DNA of 64,000 nt. Origin: Cristatella mucedo. Its lineage: Eukaryota; Bryozoa; Phylactolaemata; Cristatellidae. The notes beneath the pieces are model-generated. The model was not told the DNA's origin. It did no database searches and worked only from the letters and a program-made list of their open reading frames with translations. Every line of letters starts with the position of its first letter. Position 1 is the first letter of the stretch. The position numbers and the translations under genes were made by a program. This document shows, in pieces, positions 11,881-24,060 of this stretch. The DNA is taken from assembly GCA_009760855.2 (NCBI GenBank), contig WPIO01000003.1, positions 2,474,001 through 2,538,000 on the forward strand, in the 5' to 3' direction.

Positions 11881-12142
11881 CTCGTCGAGTGCTTGGTGCC
11901 GAGACAAATCCTCGCGACATATGTGATGGCAGACCCACTCCCAACAAAAGACCTTAATTTGGAATTTGGAAAGCGTTGCTACTCAAAGAAAGCTCCTATC
12001 GAGCCCCAGCTATAGACTCTCATTGGAATTGTTTCTCAGCTCTATGGTGCAGGTACGTACTGCTGGCTATTCGACTACCAGTTCAAAACGAGGCCTTGTC
12101 GGGGCTACGCATTGCTTAGGCATGCACATTATATGGTGAGCA

Positions 12143-12306
12143 ATGATGGCACACTAGGCAAAGCAGTTGCTATTCATGACCTCGGTACCAAGGTCGCGGG
12201 TTCGAATCCTGCGTTGGGGGATTCTTTATCGCCGCTGCAAGCGGTAGTGATAGCCATAAAGGCTCTTCTGTCGCTATAGAAAAGAGATTGTTAAATCGGC
12301 TGGCAT
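12143..12306 (+). mobile_element. SINE-1 copy
   Basis: GGCACACTAGGCAAAG head, box B-like GGGTTCGAATCC, body TTTATCGCCGCTGCAAGCGG and GATAGCCATAAAGGCTCTTC, ending TTAAATCGGCT. One of the best preserved copies. Confidence 0.85.
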
Positions 12307-12309
12307 ATA

Positions 12310-14090
12310 TACCCAAAACATGGCGGCCACCCCAAGCTAATAACGGACGGCATTGGCGGTCTCTGGGGCATCGCCTTGAGGTAGCGCTTCGGCTGGCTCT
12401 CCGCTTTAAGATGCCGGGGAAATAGGGCAAGAGCTAGCATGCCGTCGTAGAGACTGCCTATTTTAAGAAGCTCCAGACGCCCGTTTATGACATAGTGTCA
12501 AAGTCTTGTGACAGGCCATAGCTTGGGATCTGGTCGCAGGTTGTGGATGCTGGTCACAGTTTGGGGATACTGGATGGGTGCGAGCATGCGATACTGGTCT
12601 CGACTATGATTCGTACGGCTGAGCAGAGAGAGTGGTCACCGGACGAGAATTGCCCTCCATACACGGAGTCCTCAACCCGCGATTTCCACGGTTTCCAGTC
12701 TACTTTTTTCAAAACCTTAAACGCGATAGAGCAAGCCCATTTCTTCGCACAGAAGTAGAAATAACTCGAATGATCGTGGGTCACGACGGCGTACAGATTT
12801 CACTAGAAACTCGCCTCAAACCAGACCCTATGAAGGGCTCCCGGCGACTCGAGCATGTGTAAGAGCAGGTTTTTCTTATCAGGCTCGCATTCGGATCCAC
12901 GTCCAAGTTCAGCATTCCTTTTGGTTATTTCCTAGGAAAGCAGCGCTCGCTAACAGGCTCGAAAATGTTGTCAAATTACAAAGACTGTGGAATGCCATCT
13001 TTCCAAGGGTAACCACAGCACTTGTGCATCCGGTAGACCAGCTGTCCTGGCATTAGTCGTGCCCTGCTTACGATAAGGAGAGATCCGAGAGGCAGTTACT
13101 TGCCCTGAGATCCACTCCCCTGGGACACGCGCCATCTTAACTGCAAAGTGAGGGCTCGCCAAACTCAAACACGCCCCTTGTTCGATGCCGGAATTTTGTG
13201 GGTCGCACGTCTTGTCGCTTTAGTATGCTTCGCAAATCCGCATGAATTCAGAATGGAAACAGTTTCGGGTGCATCGCTCAGCCGCCAACACCGCCATCGC
13301 CGCCATCTTTATCGTCCAGTCGACGTCAAGCTCTAGCCCCCCCTAGACTGCTCGTGGCTATGGGTCTGGGCTGGCGAGTAATTGAGCACTTACCGAGGCA
13401 CACCAGCTGCACACAGCTGCAGCGTAGAAATTCGCAGCGCACAAAAGCCGCCGGCTCGCATCGAAGGCGACCAATTGTACTCTGAGCTGGACGATCTACC
13501 CAGTCAGGTAGCGATCAACTTGGGCGCTGCACATTTCAGCCGGCCTTACCCGGCTGCTGCATGCTAGGAAGCATCCTGCCTCGGTTGACGCCAAAGTAGC
13601 TGTAGTTGCTCATACTCGTGACGACCGCCAGGATAGTCTGCTCGAAGCGTCGACGACGGGTCGAAGCAGGCGGCGGTTTCCGGCTGTCAGGCCATGTAGC
13701 TTGCACCAGGGAGCTGCCGGGCCCTGTAAGCCTGAAGGGAAGAATGAGCTGGATGCGGGCAAGAATGCAAAATCGTCTCTTCTAACACGACGGGCAGTCG
13801 ATTCGAAATCGGTAGAGCGCCCTAGATTGCCAAGGCGGCGGTGACGTGGCGCTCAGCTGTCTGCCCGACGTCGGTCTTACCCGTAGTCCACTAGGCTTCG
13901 CTGCCGAGCTTGTCGTGCTGCTGGCGAAATCGGATGCCTCGTAGCTCACGGGTTGATGAGAGTCTCAGTTTTTCTGGTGCTCTGATCTTGGCGCCAGAAC
14001 TGAAAGGAGACGCCTTCAAATCGCAGCGCCCGCATGGTCTGCATAAAACTCGTGGCGGCATTGTACTCGGCATTTTAAACACATGGCGGA
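12310..14090. other. No recognisable gene
   Basis: Moderately GC-rich unique-looking DNA with short open frames on both strands but no domain, splice-consistent exon or repeat that I recognise. Confidence 0.45.
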
Positions 14091-14213
14091 GCCGACTTAG
14101 GTAAAGATTGTTTGTAAAGTTTTCGAGCAGAAGACTATGCAGGACGAAATGCACAGTGAGACCCAGTAGACGTTTCAGGTAACCGTGCTTAGGTAGGCGA
14201 GCAGTGAAGATAC
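14091..14213. repeat. Direct repeat D, copy 1
   Basis: About 123 bases (starting GCCGACTTAGGTAAAGATTG) repeated with a few differences at 15460-15583. The two copies flank the LINE-B plus repeat C block. Confidence 0.8.
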
Positions 14214-14218
14214 TAAGC

Positions 14219-14872
14219 TCAATGTAATGTAATGTATCTCCGTCAGTAACTCCACAAAGTCATAAAGACCACGTGGGCGTTACGCAGGAGAGTTTTGTAT
14301 AGCGCACTCACAGCCTAAGCGGCTTTCGGTACGCATTCGGTAGCCAACAGACTTCGTCTCACGCGACAAAGAGAAAGTGGGAAGCATAGCAGAGTTAGGA
14401 GAGCAGTTGAGGTAGTGAGTAGCATAGAAGTAGCAGTTCAGGACCGCTGAAAAAGATGTGCCATAGTCGGCAGTTGGAGAGTAGATGTCGTTGCGTAAGA
14501 ATTGTGGAAGCGAGTTCCACAGTCTAGGACCTGCAGAGCTAAAGCTTCTGTCGCCAACTGTCTTTAAGCGGAGGAATGGGACAGCTAATTTATTGTCCAC
14601 ACAGGACCTGAGGGCGCGAACAGGCTGAAACTGATGTAGCAGTTCAGCTAGGAATGAAGGAGCCAAGCCGTGGCGGGCCTTGTGGGTCAGCGTAAGAACT
14701 TTGCTCCGTATCCTTTGCTCAACCGGCAACCATCCTAGCTCTTCCAGCAAAGGTGACACGTGCTCAAACCGCTGGGACTTGGAGACCAGCCTTGCAGCCA
14801 CATTCATAGTCCACTGTAGTGGCATAATAGCTTTCTTTGGTAGCCCAGCCAAAAGGGAATTACAATAATCGG
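14219..14872 (-). mobile_element. LINE-B 3' portion, long open remnant
   Basis: The - strand reads DYCNSLLAGLPKKAI, RFEHVSPLLEELGWLPVEQR, LTLTHKARHGLAPSFLAELL and FSSAGPRLWNSLPQFLRN, the C-terminal region typical of CR1/L2 elements, and stays open to its natural end. The tail is (ACATT)n at 14220-14237. Its 5' end joins repeat C. Confidence 0.9.
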
Positions 14873-15457
14873 GGTGAGACCTTGAACTTTCTCGGCATCC
14901 AATCATAGCGAGGCTGGAGCGGTATGCCTCGAGACCACCAGACAAACCTCACAGGGTTGGCTAATCGTGAATCGTGATCCTTCGGCCTCCTTCGATCCTG
15001 CGCTCCATGCTGCATGCCGAAGAGGGAAATAGGAGGGCGTTGCCCCGATAGTCTACTGGGCCGCAGGGCGTGTCCATCCTCCATCCACCTAGCAACAACT
15101 TCCACCGCCCCGCCAACAACGAGTAGAAGAGACCGTGTAGAATAGGCTAGCTTGTGCTGGTTTGGGACTACTCTGTGCAGGCACGTGAGCAGTGTTCACG
15201 GAATAACAGTAACAGTCGCACCCGCCAGCTTTATTCCCGGCGATACAGAGGCCGGGCCTTTTTCTAGATCCGGTCGCTCTCCTCTCGCACTTTCAATAAC
15301 TAGCGGCAACCACCCAGCAGCCCCCGACAGTACGATAAGGCTCGTCGGAAGCAGATTATCAGCCGTCAGCATCCGTGTCACGAACTAAGCGGTCACCCAT
15401 CCCCACCGGCAGTATGCCAGCATCGCCATGCGAAAGTGTGGTTCGCTGTACGTGACG
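14873..15457. repeat. Dispersed repeat C, copy 1
   Basis: About 585 bases, from GGTGAGACCTTGAACTTTCT to the GTATGCCAGCATCGCCATGC region, nearly identical to 20991-21590. On the - strand it carries an AATAAA and short open frames. A solo LTR or the 5' part of an unknown retroelement is possible. Confidence 0.75.
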
Positions 15458-15459
15458 TA

Positions 15460-15583
15460 GCCGACTTAGGTGAAGATTGTTTGTAAAGTTTTCGAGCAGA
15501 AGACTATGCAGGACGAAATGCACGGTAAGACCCAGTAGACGTTTCATGTAACCGTGCTTAGGTAGGCGAGCAGTGAAGATACA
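15460..15583. repeat. Direct repeat D, copy 2
   Basis: Second copy of the 14091-14213 sequence, same orientation, starting GCCGACTTAGGTGAAGATTG. Confidence 0.8.
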
Positions 15584-17811
15584 CGCTCTCCTGGTCGAGG
15601 CGCACCTGCAACTGTATGTATCGGCAAGTCCAAGTTTCCAGGGGGAGCAGAGGGAGCAGATCAGAGCCCAACGCTCCTCGTCACCTGCCTCAAAGCTTGG
15701 CTTCATATCCGGGTTCTAAAGGCTCTAATAGTTCGCGTTCAGATAGCACCCACTTTCCTCAGATATGCGACGGGCGAGTTTCCACGTATTTATGGTTAGA
15801 ATAATAATGACAATAATGGTTTGACCGAACATCGCCCAGCGAGAACTAATTTCCATTCACCAGGCGTTGTTAGCTCGCCGCAAGAGTATCAATAACTTAC
15901 GGCTAAAGTGACATGACACGAGTCGTGCTGACGCAAGCATACAAAAGCAAGCAAGCTTTTGCTCGCTTAGCCAAGCAAGCAAAAGCAAGCACGTAAAGAC
16001 TCAGTGCCGTGGGTTGGTAGGACGCCAGGTCAATAACATTGAATTATAGAATTAAATAGCATTAAATCGTGTTCATGTAAGCACCCGAAGGACAAAATAA
16101 TGAGTAAGTCACGCATGCTGATGCGATGGGAAAGCTGACCGTCGAGGATTCGCTTTACGGTCGAGCCTTGAATGACGCCAAGTCATCGAAGGCTCCGGAA
16201 AGACTGGTCGGCTGAGATATAATCTTGCTTTCAAGATAGCTCGTAAGCTTCAGAAGGTCTATGAAATGTTCCAGCCGCGTCGCCCTTGACGAGCTCGCTT
16301 TTCTCGCCTAACCAGACCATCTTGCAGTTCGAGTTCCTCGAACTGCTGTGGCGCTGCTACCTGGCTGTAGCACGACGTTTGCTCGCACGTCTTGTCGAGC
16401 CGCTGCATTTGCTCTGCGGCCGCTGACTCGCGAGCCAATACTTGCTATTTGGCTTAAGAGTGGTTAGAATGGTAAGAATGGAAGAATGGCTGCTCGCCAT
16501 TCTTCTTCGAGTGATTGATTGTGCGTAGCATAGGTGGCGGTAGCATTTGGCGCCAACGCCAATGCTGATGGGTGCACAGGGCGAGCAAGTCGTCGACGCC
16601 ACGATTGCCAGCGTATTTAAAAGCATTCAATCGCAGCATAATCGTCCAGTAAGTGGTCACCCAAAAGAATGGCCGCCGAGACAGCACAATAGGAGAGCTG
16701 CTCGATCACCAGTTTAGGGCCCAGGTACGACGTTAACGAATATCGGGATACAGTAAACCGTGCTCTCTCGCGAAAGCCAATTCAGCGGCCGTAGTTCGAG
16801 CGCCTTCGATTGTGTCGCTGGCCAGGAGTGCGTCCTTCTCTAGCGACAGCATATTATCAATTCTTGTGCGAAGAAACCTCAGTCTTACAAGGCACTGTAG
16901 CCACACTACACAAGCAGGCGTGCAATTTGAGTAAGACATTGGTCAGGAACAGCTAAAGCGACTTCGAACTTATAGCTACACACTCATCCATAGAGCTACA
17001 TACTTATCGAGTTGCGACGTCAACTGGTTCCTGAACCTTATAACATTTTTGATAGAATTCGATTGCCTGCTCGTCTCCGGCACTGGCCATGCCATTGGTG
17101 CATGCAGACCTGCGTCTGCCCTTACGTTATGGGTAAGCGGGGAACTCGGTGTGAGATCGGCGCATCAGAAGATTCGGGTATTCCCAAAAAGTGTTCGCAA
17201 ATCTGAGTTCAGTCGTGAGTGCTGCTTAACGCTCTGGCTTGATCAATGTGAGGATATAATGCACGAATACGGATGTCAATGGTTGTCAATCGCGATATTT
17301 CAAGATTCTCGACGTGGCGTCATGCAAGCGGTTGCCAACTGGCTCCTGGTTTGATAGAAATAATGCAAATTACAGCTTAGCCGCTGCTGATTTCTTGCTA
17401 TCGAGTTTTAAGCTCCAACTGAAAATTCAACTTATTTCATTGCGTTTTATCAACACAGCTTGGCATAATTAACTTGTCTCAAAATTTTAAAATGCAGAAC
17501 GACCAAAGGCTGTGTTCGCCGGGAGAATAAATTCACGAAAAAAGTTTGCCCCAATCGGGAATGATTTCAAAATCTCCTTGTTACTGGTACATTGCCCTAG
17601 CAATAGAACTTTAGAGACTACAGTGCTTTCGGCACCTCACCGTAGAGCTCAAGCGTCGGATTTAAATGTCTACTCGGTATGCTTGGTCTGATTCCCGCTA
17701 TTTTCGCAAACTGAGGTTCAAATACTTTATAATTAAACAATTGGGTGTAACTATTGCGCCTGCTGTGATCAGCGACCGGAAAGCGTAAAACGAAGGTCAA
17801 CTAAAGCGTGC
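15584..17811. other. No recognisable gene
   Basis: AGCAAGCAAAAGC-type short repeats at 15940-15990. Two - strand frames (16454-16687 and 16733-16939) are open but lack a domain. Otherwise I see nothing I can name. Confidence 0.4.
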
Positions 17812-17962
17812 CTCGCTGGTTTAACCCTATAGTTAAGGTGCTTGCCTCGACCAATGTCAAGGCTACTGTATTAGATCAAGGTCGTCGGGTCAAGCCCAGT
17901 GAAGTATGTTAAGAGCCTGAGTAGAGATTAGTTCACTTATCGTGCTATGCAAACGAGTTGTA
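17812..17962 (+). mobile_element. SINE-2 copy (decayed)
   Basis: tRNA-like head with GTCGGGTCAAGCCC at box B, then AGCCTGAGTAGAGATTAG and CGTGCTATGCAAACGAG, the LINE-A-like 3' hairpin. Confidence 0.65.
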
Positions 17963-18119
17963 TCTGTATTTAGTTATACACCCATGCGAGTAGGGAAAAG
18001 AAAGTTTCTCTGCCACGTCCTTGGCAACGTATGAATGGACGAACAAAGAAATTGAAAAATACGGAGCGACCGAAGATTGTCTGCCGTGGGACTGAATGCC
18101 AAAATGAATTTAACAAAAC

Positions 18120-19118
18120 TGCGTGTAATAATAGTATAGAAAAAGCATCGAACTCTCTACACGCCCTTGCGGCATGTATTGATGAGATCCGCACATGGCG
18201 GGTAGCAAACTTTCTAAAATTGATTGATGATAAAACTAACTTACTGGTTATGGGCCAACCAAATGTAATTCAGAAAATGGAAAGGTTAACGCTCACAATC
18301 GGCTCTGCCAGCATACTTCCTGTTGATTATGCTCGAAATCTAGGCGTCCTGCTCCAAAGTGACCTTTCGTTAGATGACCACACCAGCTCCACAATCAAGT
18401 CTGCCTTCTTTCAGCTACACAAAATTTTTAAAATTTGGCGTTGCTTAGACAGTGATATCACATCTAAATTAGTCCATGCATTTGTGACCTCCCGTCTCGA
18501 CTTCTGGAACTCACTGTTTGCTGATCTACCGGCATGTGCGGTCAGAGGCTTACAGTTGGTGCACAACTCTGCAGCTAGGCTTGTCTGTCGTGAGCTTTGC
18601 AGTTGCCATATCACACAATTTCTCGCTGACCTGCACTGAGTCGCCATTAAGCAGCGTATCAACTTCAAGGTTCAGCCACTTACTTTTACTTCCCGTCGTT
18701 CTCTGGCTCCAGCCTACCTGTCAGAACTACTCTGCCACCAGGCGAAGAATCCTACAACCCACTATTCTGACTCGAGTCGTGTAGTTATACCCATACAAAC
18801 CTGAAAACCGTTGGTGATCGTGCCTTTAGCTCATATGCCCTCAAAAGCCCGGATGTCACTACCGACGCACATCACAACGTCCTCTGGCATGACATTTAAA
18901 AAAAAAGCTTCAAACGCTTCTGCTTATGGCAGCGTTTGGTGGGTCTTAGTGATTCGTTCTTCGTGTGCATGTACCTGCTTACACTGTACCTACTGCTTGC
19001 AGATGCTACCACTAATAATTTCGTAATGCTGTATATGCAACATCTGTAAAGTGCCAAGAAAGAGATTCAGTTCTCTGAGGGCGCTATACAAATGTATTAT
19101 TATGATTGTTATTATGAA
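18120..19118 (+). mobile_element. LINE-A 3' portion
   Basis: VANFLKLIDDKTNLLVMGQP, NLGVLLQSDLSLDDHTSST and LQLVHNSAARLVCRE are readable before a stop at about 18638; the frame then shifts. The hairpin (AAAGTGCC...GGGCGCT) and ATT-type tail close the element. Confidence 0.88.
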
Positions 19119-20230
19119 TAGGCAGATTAAACTAATGAAGCTTGTCGAGGTCTATGCAGATGAAAGAGCAAAGCAAATTCTCTAGATAGTACGGCTAGCC
19201 ACCCAGGTCGGCGAAGACTGGAAACTGACTCCGGTGGCCTACGGCATGGCCTTGACACATGCCTTTCAAACATCTCTTTGAGCCCAGCCAGGTCGAGTTG
19301 GTTGCTGCGAGACCTAAGCACTTGCTCCAGCTCTAACATGAGCTAGGGATGCTGCTCCCCCTAAATGGACGTGACGCGACGAGGGCGCAGGTTAAGACTC
19401 CACGAAGCGGAACTAATCGTGCCACAGCCGTTGAGAAATGCACCCTGCGATGCACTGGCTTATTCGGCGTCGTTCCTGAGCATCAAGTAGGCGTAAGCAA
19501 GTCGAAACAATGAGTACATTGACTGACGTGTCTTTGTTCACTGGTCCCGAATTGCCTCTGAATCGCAACTAGGTCTTAATGCCACGCCATTCTTCGGTGG
19601 GCTCACTACGGCTCCTGGAAACCAAGCGACAAAGCCACACGCGGCGGTGCCCCCGGCACGCTTCTCAATCTTACTTAGGCCGAAATTTCCACCTGGCCTT
19701 CCTAGAGCTCAGACCTTATTCACTACCTTCCTGCAGACCCGTTGGCTACTCGTGGAACAATACGTTCGGTCGCAGCTTAAATTATCATAGGGTGCTGCTC
19801 GTAACGATTGGCTTGTAATAACACGTGAGCAATGGGAGCCGACGGTAATGACCAAGCGGCAATTCTGCTCCGTATCAGCGCATAGCACAGTCTTAAGCAA
19901 TTATGTGATCGGCGGCTCAGCTCAGTTCCGCTCAATCACAGCGGATGCCGGATGCACATGGTTTACTCTCGTCCACGTGGTCGCCCGATCTTTTCCTCGT
20001 CGGATATTGAAACGGTCGGTGACGTCGTATAAGAGAACTATCCGTCGAGCTGATTCCTCGTCCACAAGCCCGCGTCAGCAAGCTGACTACGGCGGCACGA
20101 GCTCGGCTTTCGCTGCGAGCTTGAATAACGGTGACATGAGATGGCAGGGGCTGAGTCCCAGTCAGACTTGCTGGCGAGCTGTCGGAAAGCGTCCTGGCTG
20201 TACGTCGAAGCCTCGTCGCTGTGGCCCATC
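19119..20230. other. No recognisable gene
   Basis: Mixed-composition sequence. Open frames run into the CT array downstream and are not credible as genes. Confidence 0.4.
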
Positions 20231-20234
20231 CTGG

Positions 20235-20235
<1 letters not shown>

Positions 20236-20327
<92 letters not shown>

Positions 20328-20389
20328 TCTCTCACTCTCTCTCTCTCACTCTCTCTCACTCTCTCTCTCTCACTCTCACTCTCTCTCTC

Positions 20390-20427
<38 letters not shown>

Positions 20428-20450
20428 TCTCTCACTCTCTCTCTCTCTCT
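20236..20450. repeat. (CT)n microsatellite
   Basis: About 215 bases of CT with CA and TT interruptions. Confidence 0.97.
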
Positions 20451-20990
20451 TCGCGGCTCGCTCTTCCCAGCATTCCAAGGATATCAGAGACCCCATTGAG
20501 ACGCGCGAAAAAAGTCCGACAGGCATTGCACCTGCCATAAAGTATGAGATACCATCAAGAAATGGAGCTAAAAGAACCCCTACAATTTCTGTACACGATT
20601 CCGTTATCGCTTTCTGCAAGTTACTGCTGGCCGAAGATTATCGGCAGTGCTCGCTAGGAGTAAGCGCTCAAAGATCGATAGAGCAACCGAAGACACAATA
20701 ACTCGGCTGGATGAGTCGTAGTCTTCAGCTGCGGTTATCGGACTACCGTGTCAAGTCTCTCTTTATCTGCCTACCACCACCGAAAAAGCTGACTCGTCAG
20801 CTGGATACACAGCTGAGCTAAACGTGCCCAAGACCTGTTTAGCACTAGAGGGATAGATCTTAGGAAGAAAGTTTTACGCTTCTACGTCAGTTATAGAACA
20901 ATACTCGTGCAGGAGTTTCGACCGAATCCAGCAGCGGTTCTAGTACAAAATGGCGCAAGCAGAAGAATGGCCAGGACTAAGCTCAAGAGG

Positions 20991-21590
20991 GGTGAGACCT
21001 TGTACTTTCTCGGCATCCAATCATAGCGAGGCTGAAGCGGTATGCCTCGAGACCACCAGACAAACCTCGCGGGGTCGGCTAATCGTGAATCGTGACCCTT
21101 CGGCCTCCTTCCCTGCGCTCCGTGCATGCTAAGAGGGAAATAGGAGGGCGTTGCCCCCACCCCCCGATGGTCTACTGGGCCGCAGGGCTCCCTCCATCCA
21201 CCTAGCAACAACTTCCACCACCCCGCCAACAACGAGTAGAGGAGACCGCGTAGAATAGGCTAGCTTGTGCTGGTTTGGGACTACTCTGTGCAGAGCACGT
21301 GAGCAGTGTTCACGGAATGTCAGTAGCAGTCGCAACCGGCAGCTTTATTCCCGGCGATACAGAGGCCGGGCCTTTTTCTAGATCCGGTCGCTCTCCTCTC
21401 GAACTTTCAATAACTAGCGGCAACCACCCAGCAGCCCCCCCCCGACAGCAGCCCGACAGTACGATAAGGCTCGTCGGAAGCAGATTAGCAGCCGTCAGCA
21501 TCCGTGTCACGAACTAAGCGGTCACCCATCCCCACCGGCAGTACGCTAGCATCGCCATACGCAGGTGTGGTGCACTGTACATGCGAGCTG
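20991..21590. repeat. Dispersed repeat C, copy 2
   Basis: Second copy of the 14873-15457 repeat, same orientation, differing by short indels such as a longer C-run near 21437. It is not flanked by repeat D or LINE-B, so it is independent of that block. Confidence 0.75.
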
Positions 21591-22766
21591 CAAGCAATGC
21601 TGCCCCGTTATGGTGCGACTGGTGCTTGTCGAAGTCCGACGATTCCCACGCCGTCAGCCGCATCATCCAGTGCCAGCATCATCATCATCATCATCATCCA
21701 GGAGCGAGTCGTCCTCGTCATCGATGCCAGCAGCACCAACACGACCTCTGAAGAGATTATTTGCTCACAGTGGGATTCTGCCGCTCTTCTCTAAATCATC
21801 GCCCGAAAATTCTGCTCCTGTGGCCAAAATCGCTCCGACACTACGCCGATGGCGATGTGAAGGTACGACATAAGCGTAGCAAAATGTTGTACCGCGTTCA
21901 GCTTCATTGCCAGAATCGGTACGGCCAGGTTAAAACAGTTCAGCTCATTTAGAGCCTCATTTATGTAGTGGTGGAAGAGTCTTTTTGCGAATCGCCGCAT
22001 TGGGAATCGAAATGATCGCCCGCTGCTGCTAGCCTTGACTCCAACCGAAGACGAAGGGTCATTACGAGCGAGCACCTTACCGCTGGGCTAAGAGGTCAAG
22101 GTGACGCTCGTGCTGCTTCGCCATCCGCAGGGGCACTCGGCATCGACCGACATAACGGTTCGATGCGCCAGCCGTTGCGTTGCGGCTCACAATTGCTGAC
22201 GCTTTGACGTTGCGCTCGCACTCGCTCGAGGAAGTTTCTCCTCTCATCACGGCCGCCGCCGCATGCGCTGGACAGCGGCGTTTGCCGCCCGAGCTGGAAA
22301 CTTGTAAAAAGGGTCGTGCACCCATCGCCCTCAGCCATCCTCCTCGCTTCATTCCTCGCGTGAGCGACGCGAGCGTTCCCACGTCGAATAGAATGCTCGC
22401 TGCAGCGCTTCCCGCGCTCCCTTTCCCCTTTTTTGCGGATCGCTGCTCGAAAGTGACGATCGCAACGGGCCGGCTCTAGCAACTGGAAGAAGGTCGGTGG
22501 CACGAAGATCTTCAAGGCCGTGCCACCAAGGTCGCATCAAAGCAAGACGATGAAGGAGGCTATTGACCCGACGAGCAAGGAAGAGCACAGCCTTACAGAA
22601 AAGCGCGGTACTAAGAAACAGACGGCCAATTTAATCAGTGATAATCGAACCCGGTTTCGAAGACCAGTCGATGCAATGCGATTCCTAATGCGCTAGGGCT
22701 TGCCCTGCCTGCATCACTACGAGTCGGTCGATTTAGGAAACGTCAACTTGCTCACCGTGTTCAGCA
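21591..22766. other. No recognisable gene
   Basis: Short (CAT)n at 21676-21698. A GC-rich stretch at 22080-22480 has open frames on both strands without domains. Confidence 0.4.
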
Positions 22767-22900
22767 AGCGGTTTAGCTCAGAGGCGAAGGTAGGCCTTTG
22801 ACGACCTAGGTCACGGGATCGAGCCCTGTGGCATATATGAAGCGCTTGCATAGAGATTAAGTTCTTGTAGGGAGCTATAAAAATGAGTTGTATTATATTT
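22767..22900 (+). mobile_element. SINE-2 copy
   Basis: Box A-like TTAGCTCAGAGG, box B-like GGGATCGAGCCC, then AGCGCTTGCATAGAGATTAA, GGGAGCTATAAAAATGAG and a TATTAT end. Confidence 0.8.
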
Positions 22901-23099
22901 CTACGTGCAAACATAACGCCCAAGTTTGCCACTGTCGCGCTCGAGAAGGCCCAGTACAATTTCACGTCTTTGACCAGCCCCAAAATTTAGAAAGACTTCG
23001 TCCCCGTGCAGGCTCGCCTCGTACTTAAGCGTCTCGATGGCGATCAAGATGACGCTCATTACTGCCTTATGGCGGAAAAGGTTATAGTATATTTCAGGA

Positions 23100-23123
23100 C
23101 AGCGATAGCCCAGAAGGTTAGGT

Positions 23124-23214
<91 letters not shown>

Positions 23215-23345
23215 TCGCGACAGAGGTCGTGGGTACGAAGCCTACATGGGCGATCCTTAATTGCTAACTGCAAGGGTGGTGATAGCCATTAAAGCTCTTC
23301 TGCCGCTGTACAAATGAATCTTTTAAATCGGCTAAAAATGATATG
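23100..23345 (+). mobile_element. SINE-1 copy split by an internal (CT)n array
   Basis: Head GCGATAGCCCAGAAGGTTAG (box A-like), then about 90 bases of CT at 23123-23213, then the rest of the tRNA-like region (GGTCGTGGGTACGAAGCC), the family body GATAGCCATTAAAGCTCTTC and the end TTAAATCGGCT. Confidence 0.8.
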
Positions 23346-23639
23346 TGATATGATATGTAACGCAAAGGCTAGTTTCACAGGCCTCCAGGCAATGTTCCGG
23401 CCCATATACCGGCTTGTTTACGGACACTAGCCCCATTGCTGGCCCGATGTATCGAAGTAGGTGTACCAATATATTATTTGCTTGCTTCTCATTTTTCCTC
23501 TTCTCTGGAAAATCAATGTGGCAACGAATATGGCTGAATTAGGTTCATTTCAGCGATTTGAAGATTGAGAATCCATCCATAATTACGTGGAAAGATTCTA
23601 GTTGTTTTTTATTGCACGGAGCTATGTAAAGCTGGTAGC

Positions 23640-24060
23640 ACGGTTTCTTGGGTTCCGTGAGCCCAGAGGTCTATGGGATGCTGAACAATCTGATGGCGCT
23701 GGAAGAACTCTAGAACAGCGTATTCTACGAGCTAGAACAGCTTCGGAAAGCTTCGATGCAGCCCGTAATCGCTGAGCGCATAATCTTTCGATTCTGACTC
23801 TGTGAAACCATCGTAGCGGTGAGTCTATCTCCGACTTTGTGTCTGATATGCAGCGCCTTGTCCGTACGCACGACTTCGTGGCCTTCCTGAGCGAAGCATT
23901 GTGAAATCTTTTGGTTTGTGGGCTGGCTCATAAAAGCGTACTAGAAAGCTTTTAGTGGACCAAAAGCTTCCTCTCGGCAAAGGTGTTGACGCGTGCATCG
24001 GTGAACATTTTGTGACACTCGTGGACTCGGCCAACGGACGGGGACGCTATTGGATGTGGA
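23640..24060 (+). mobile_element. Ty3/gypsy-like gag remnant
   Basis: In one frame 23670-23790 reads VYGMLNNLMALEEL then PVIAERIIFRF; in another 23820-23945 reads SDFVSDMQRLVRTHDF and FLSEAL-stop-NLLVCGLAHKS. This order (T/VYxLLxxL..., VIAERxxF, V-x-F/Y-V-x-x-L-R-x-L, L-x-x-x-F/LVCGL) is typical of Ty3/gypsy Gag. It has several stops and at least one frameshift; no LTRs or pol found. Confidence 0.55.
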
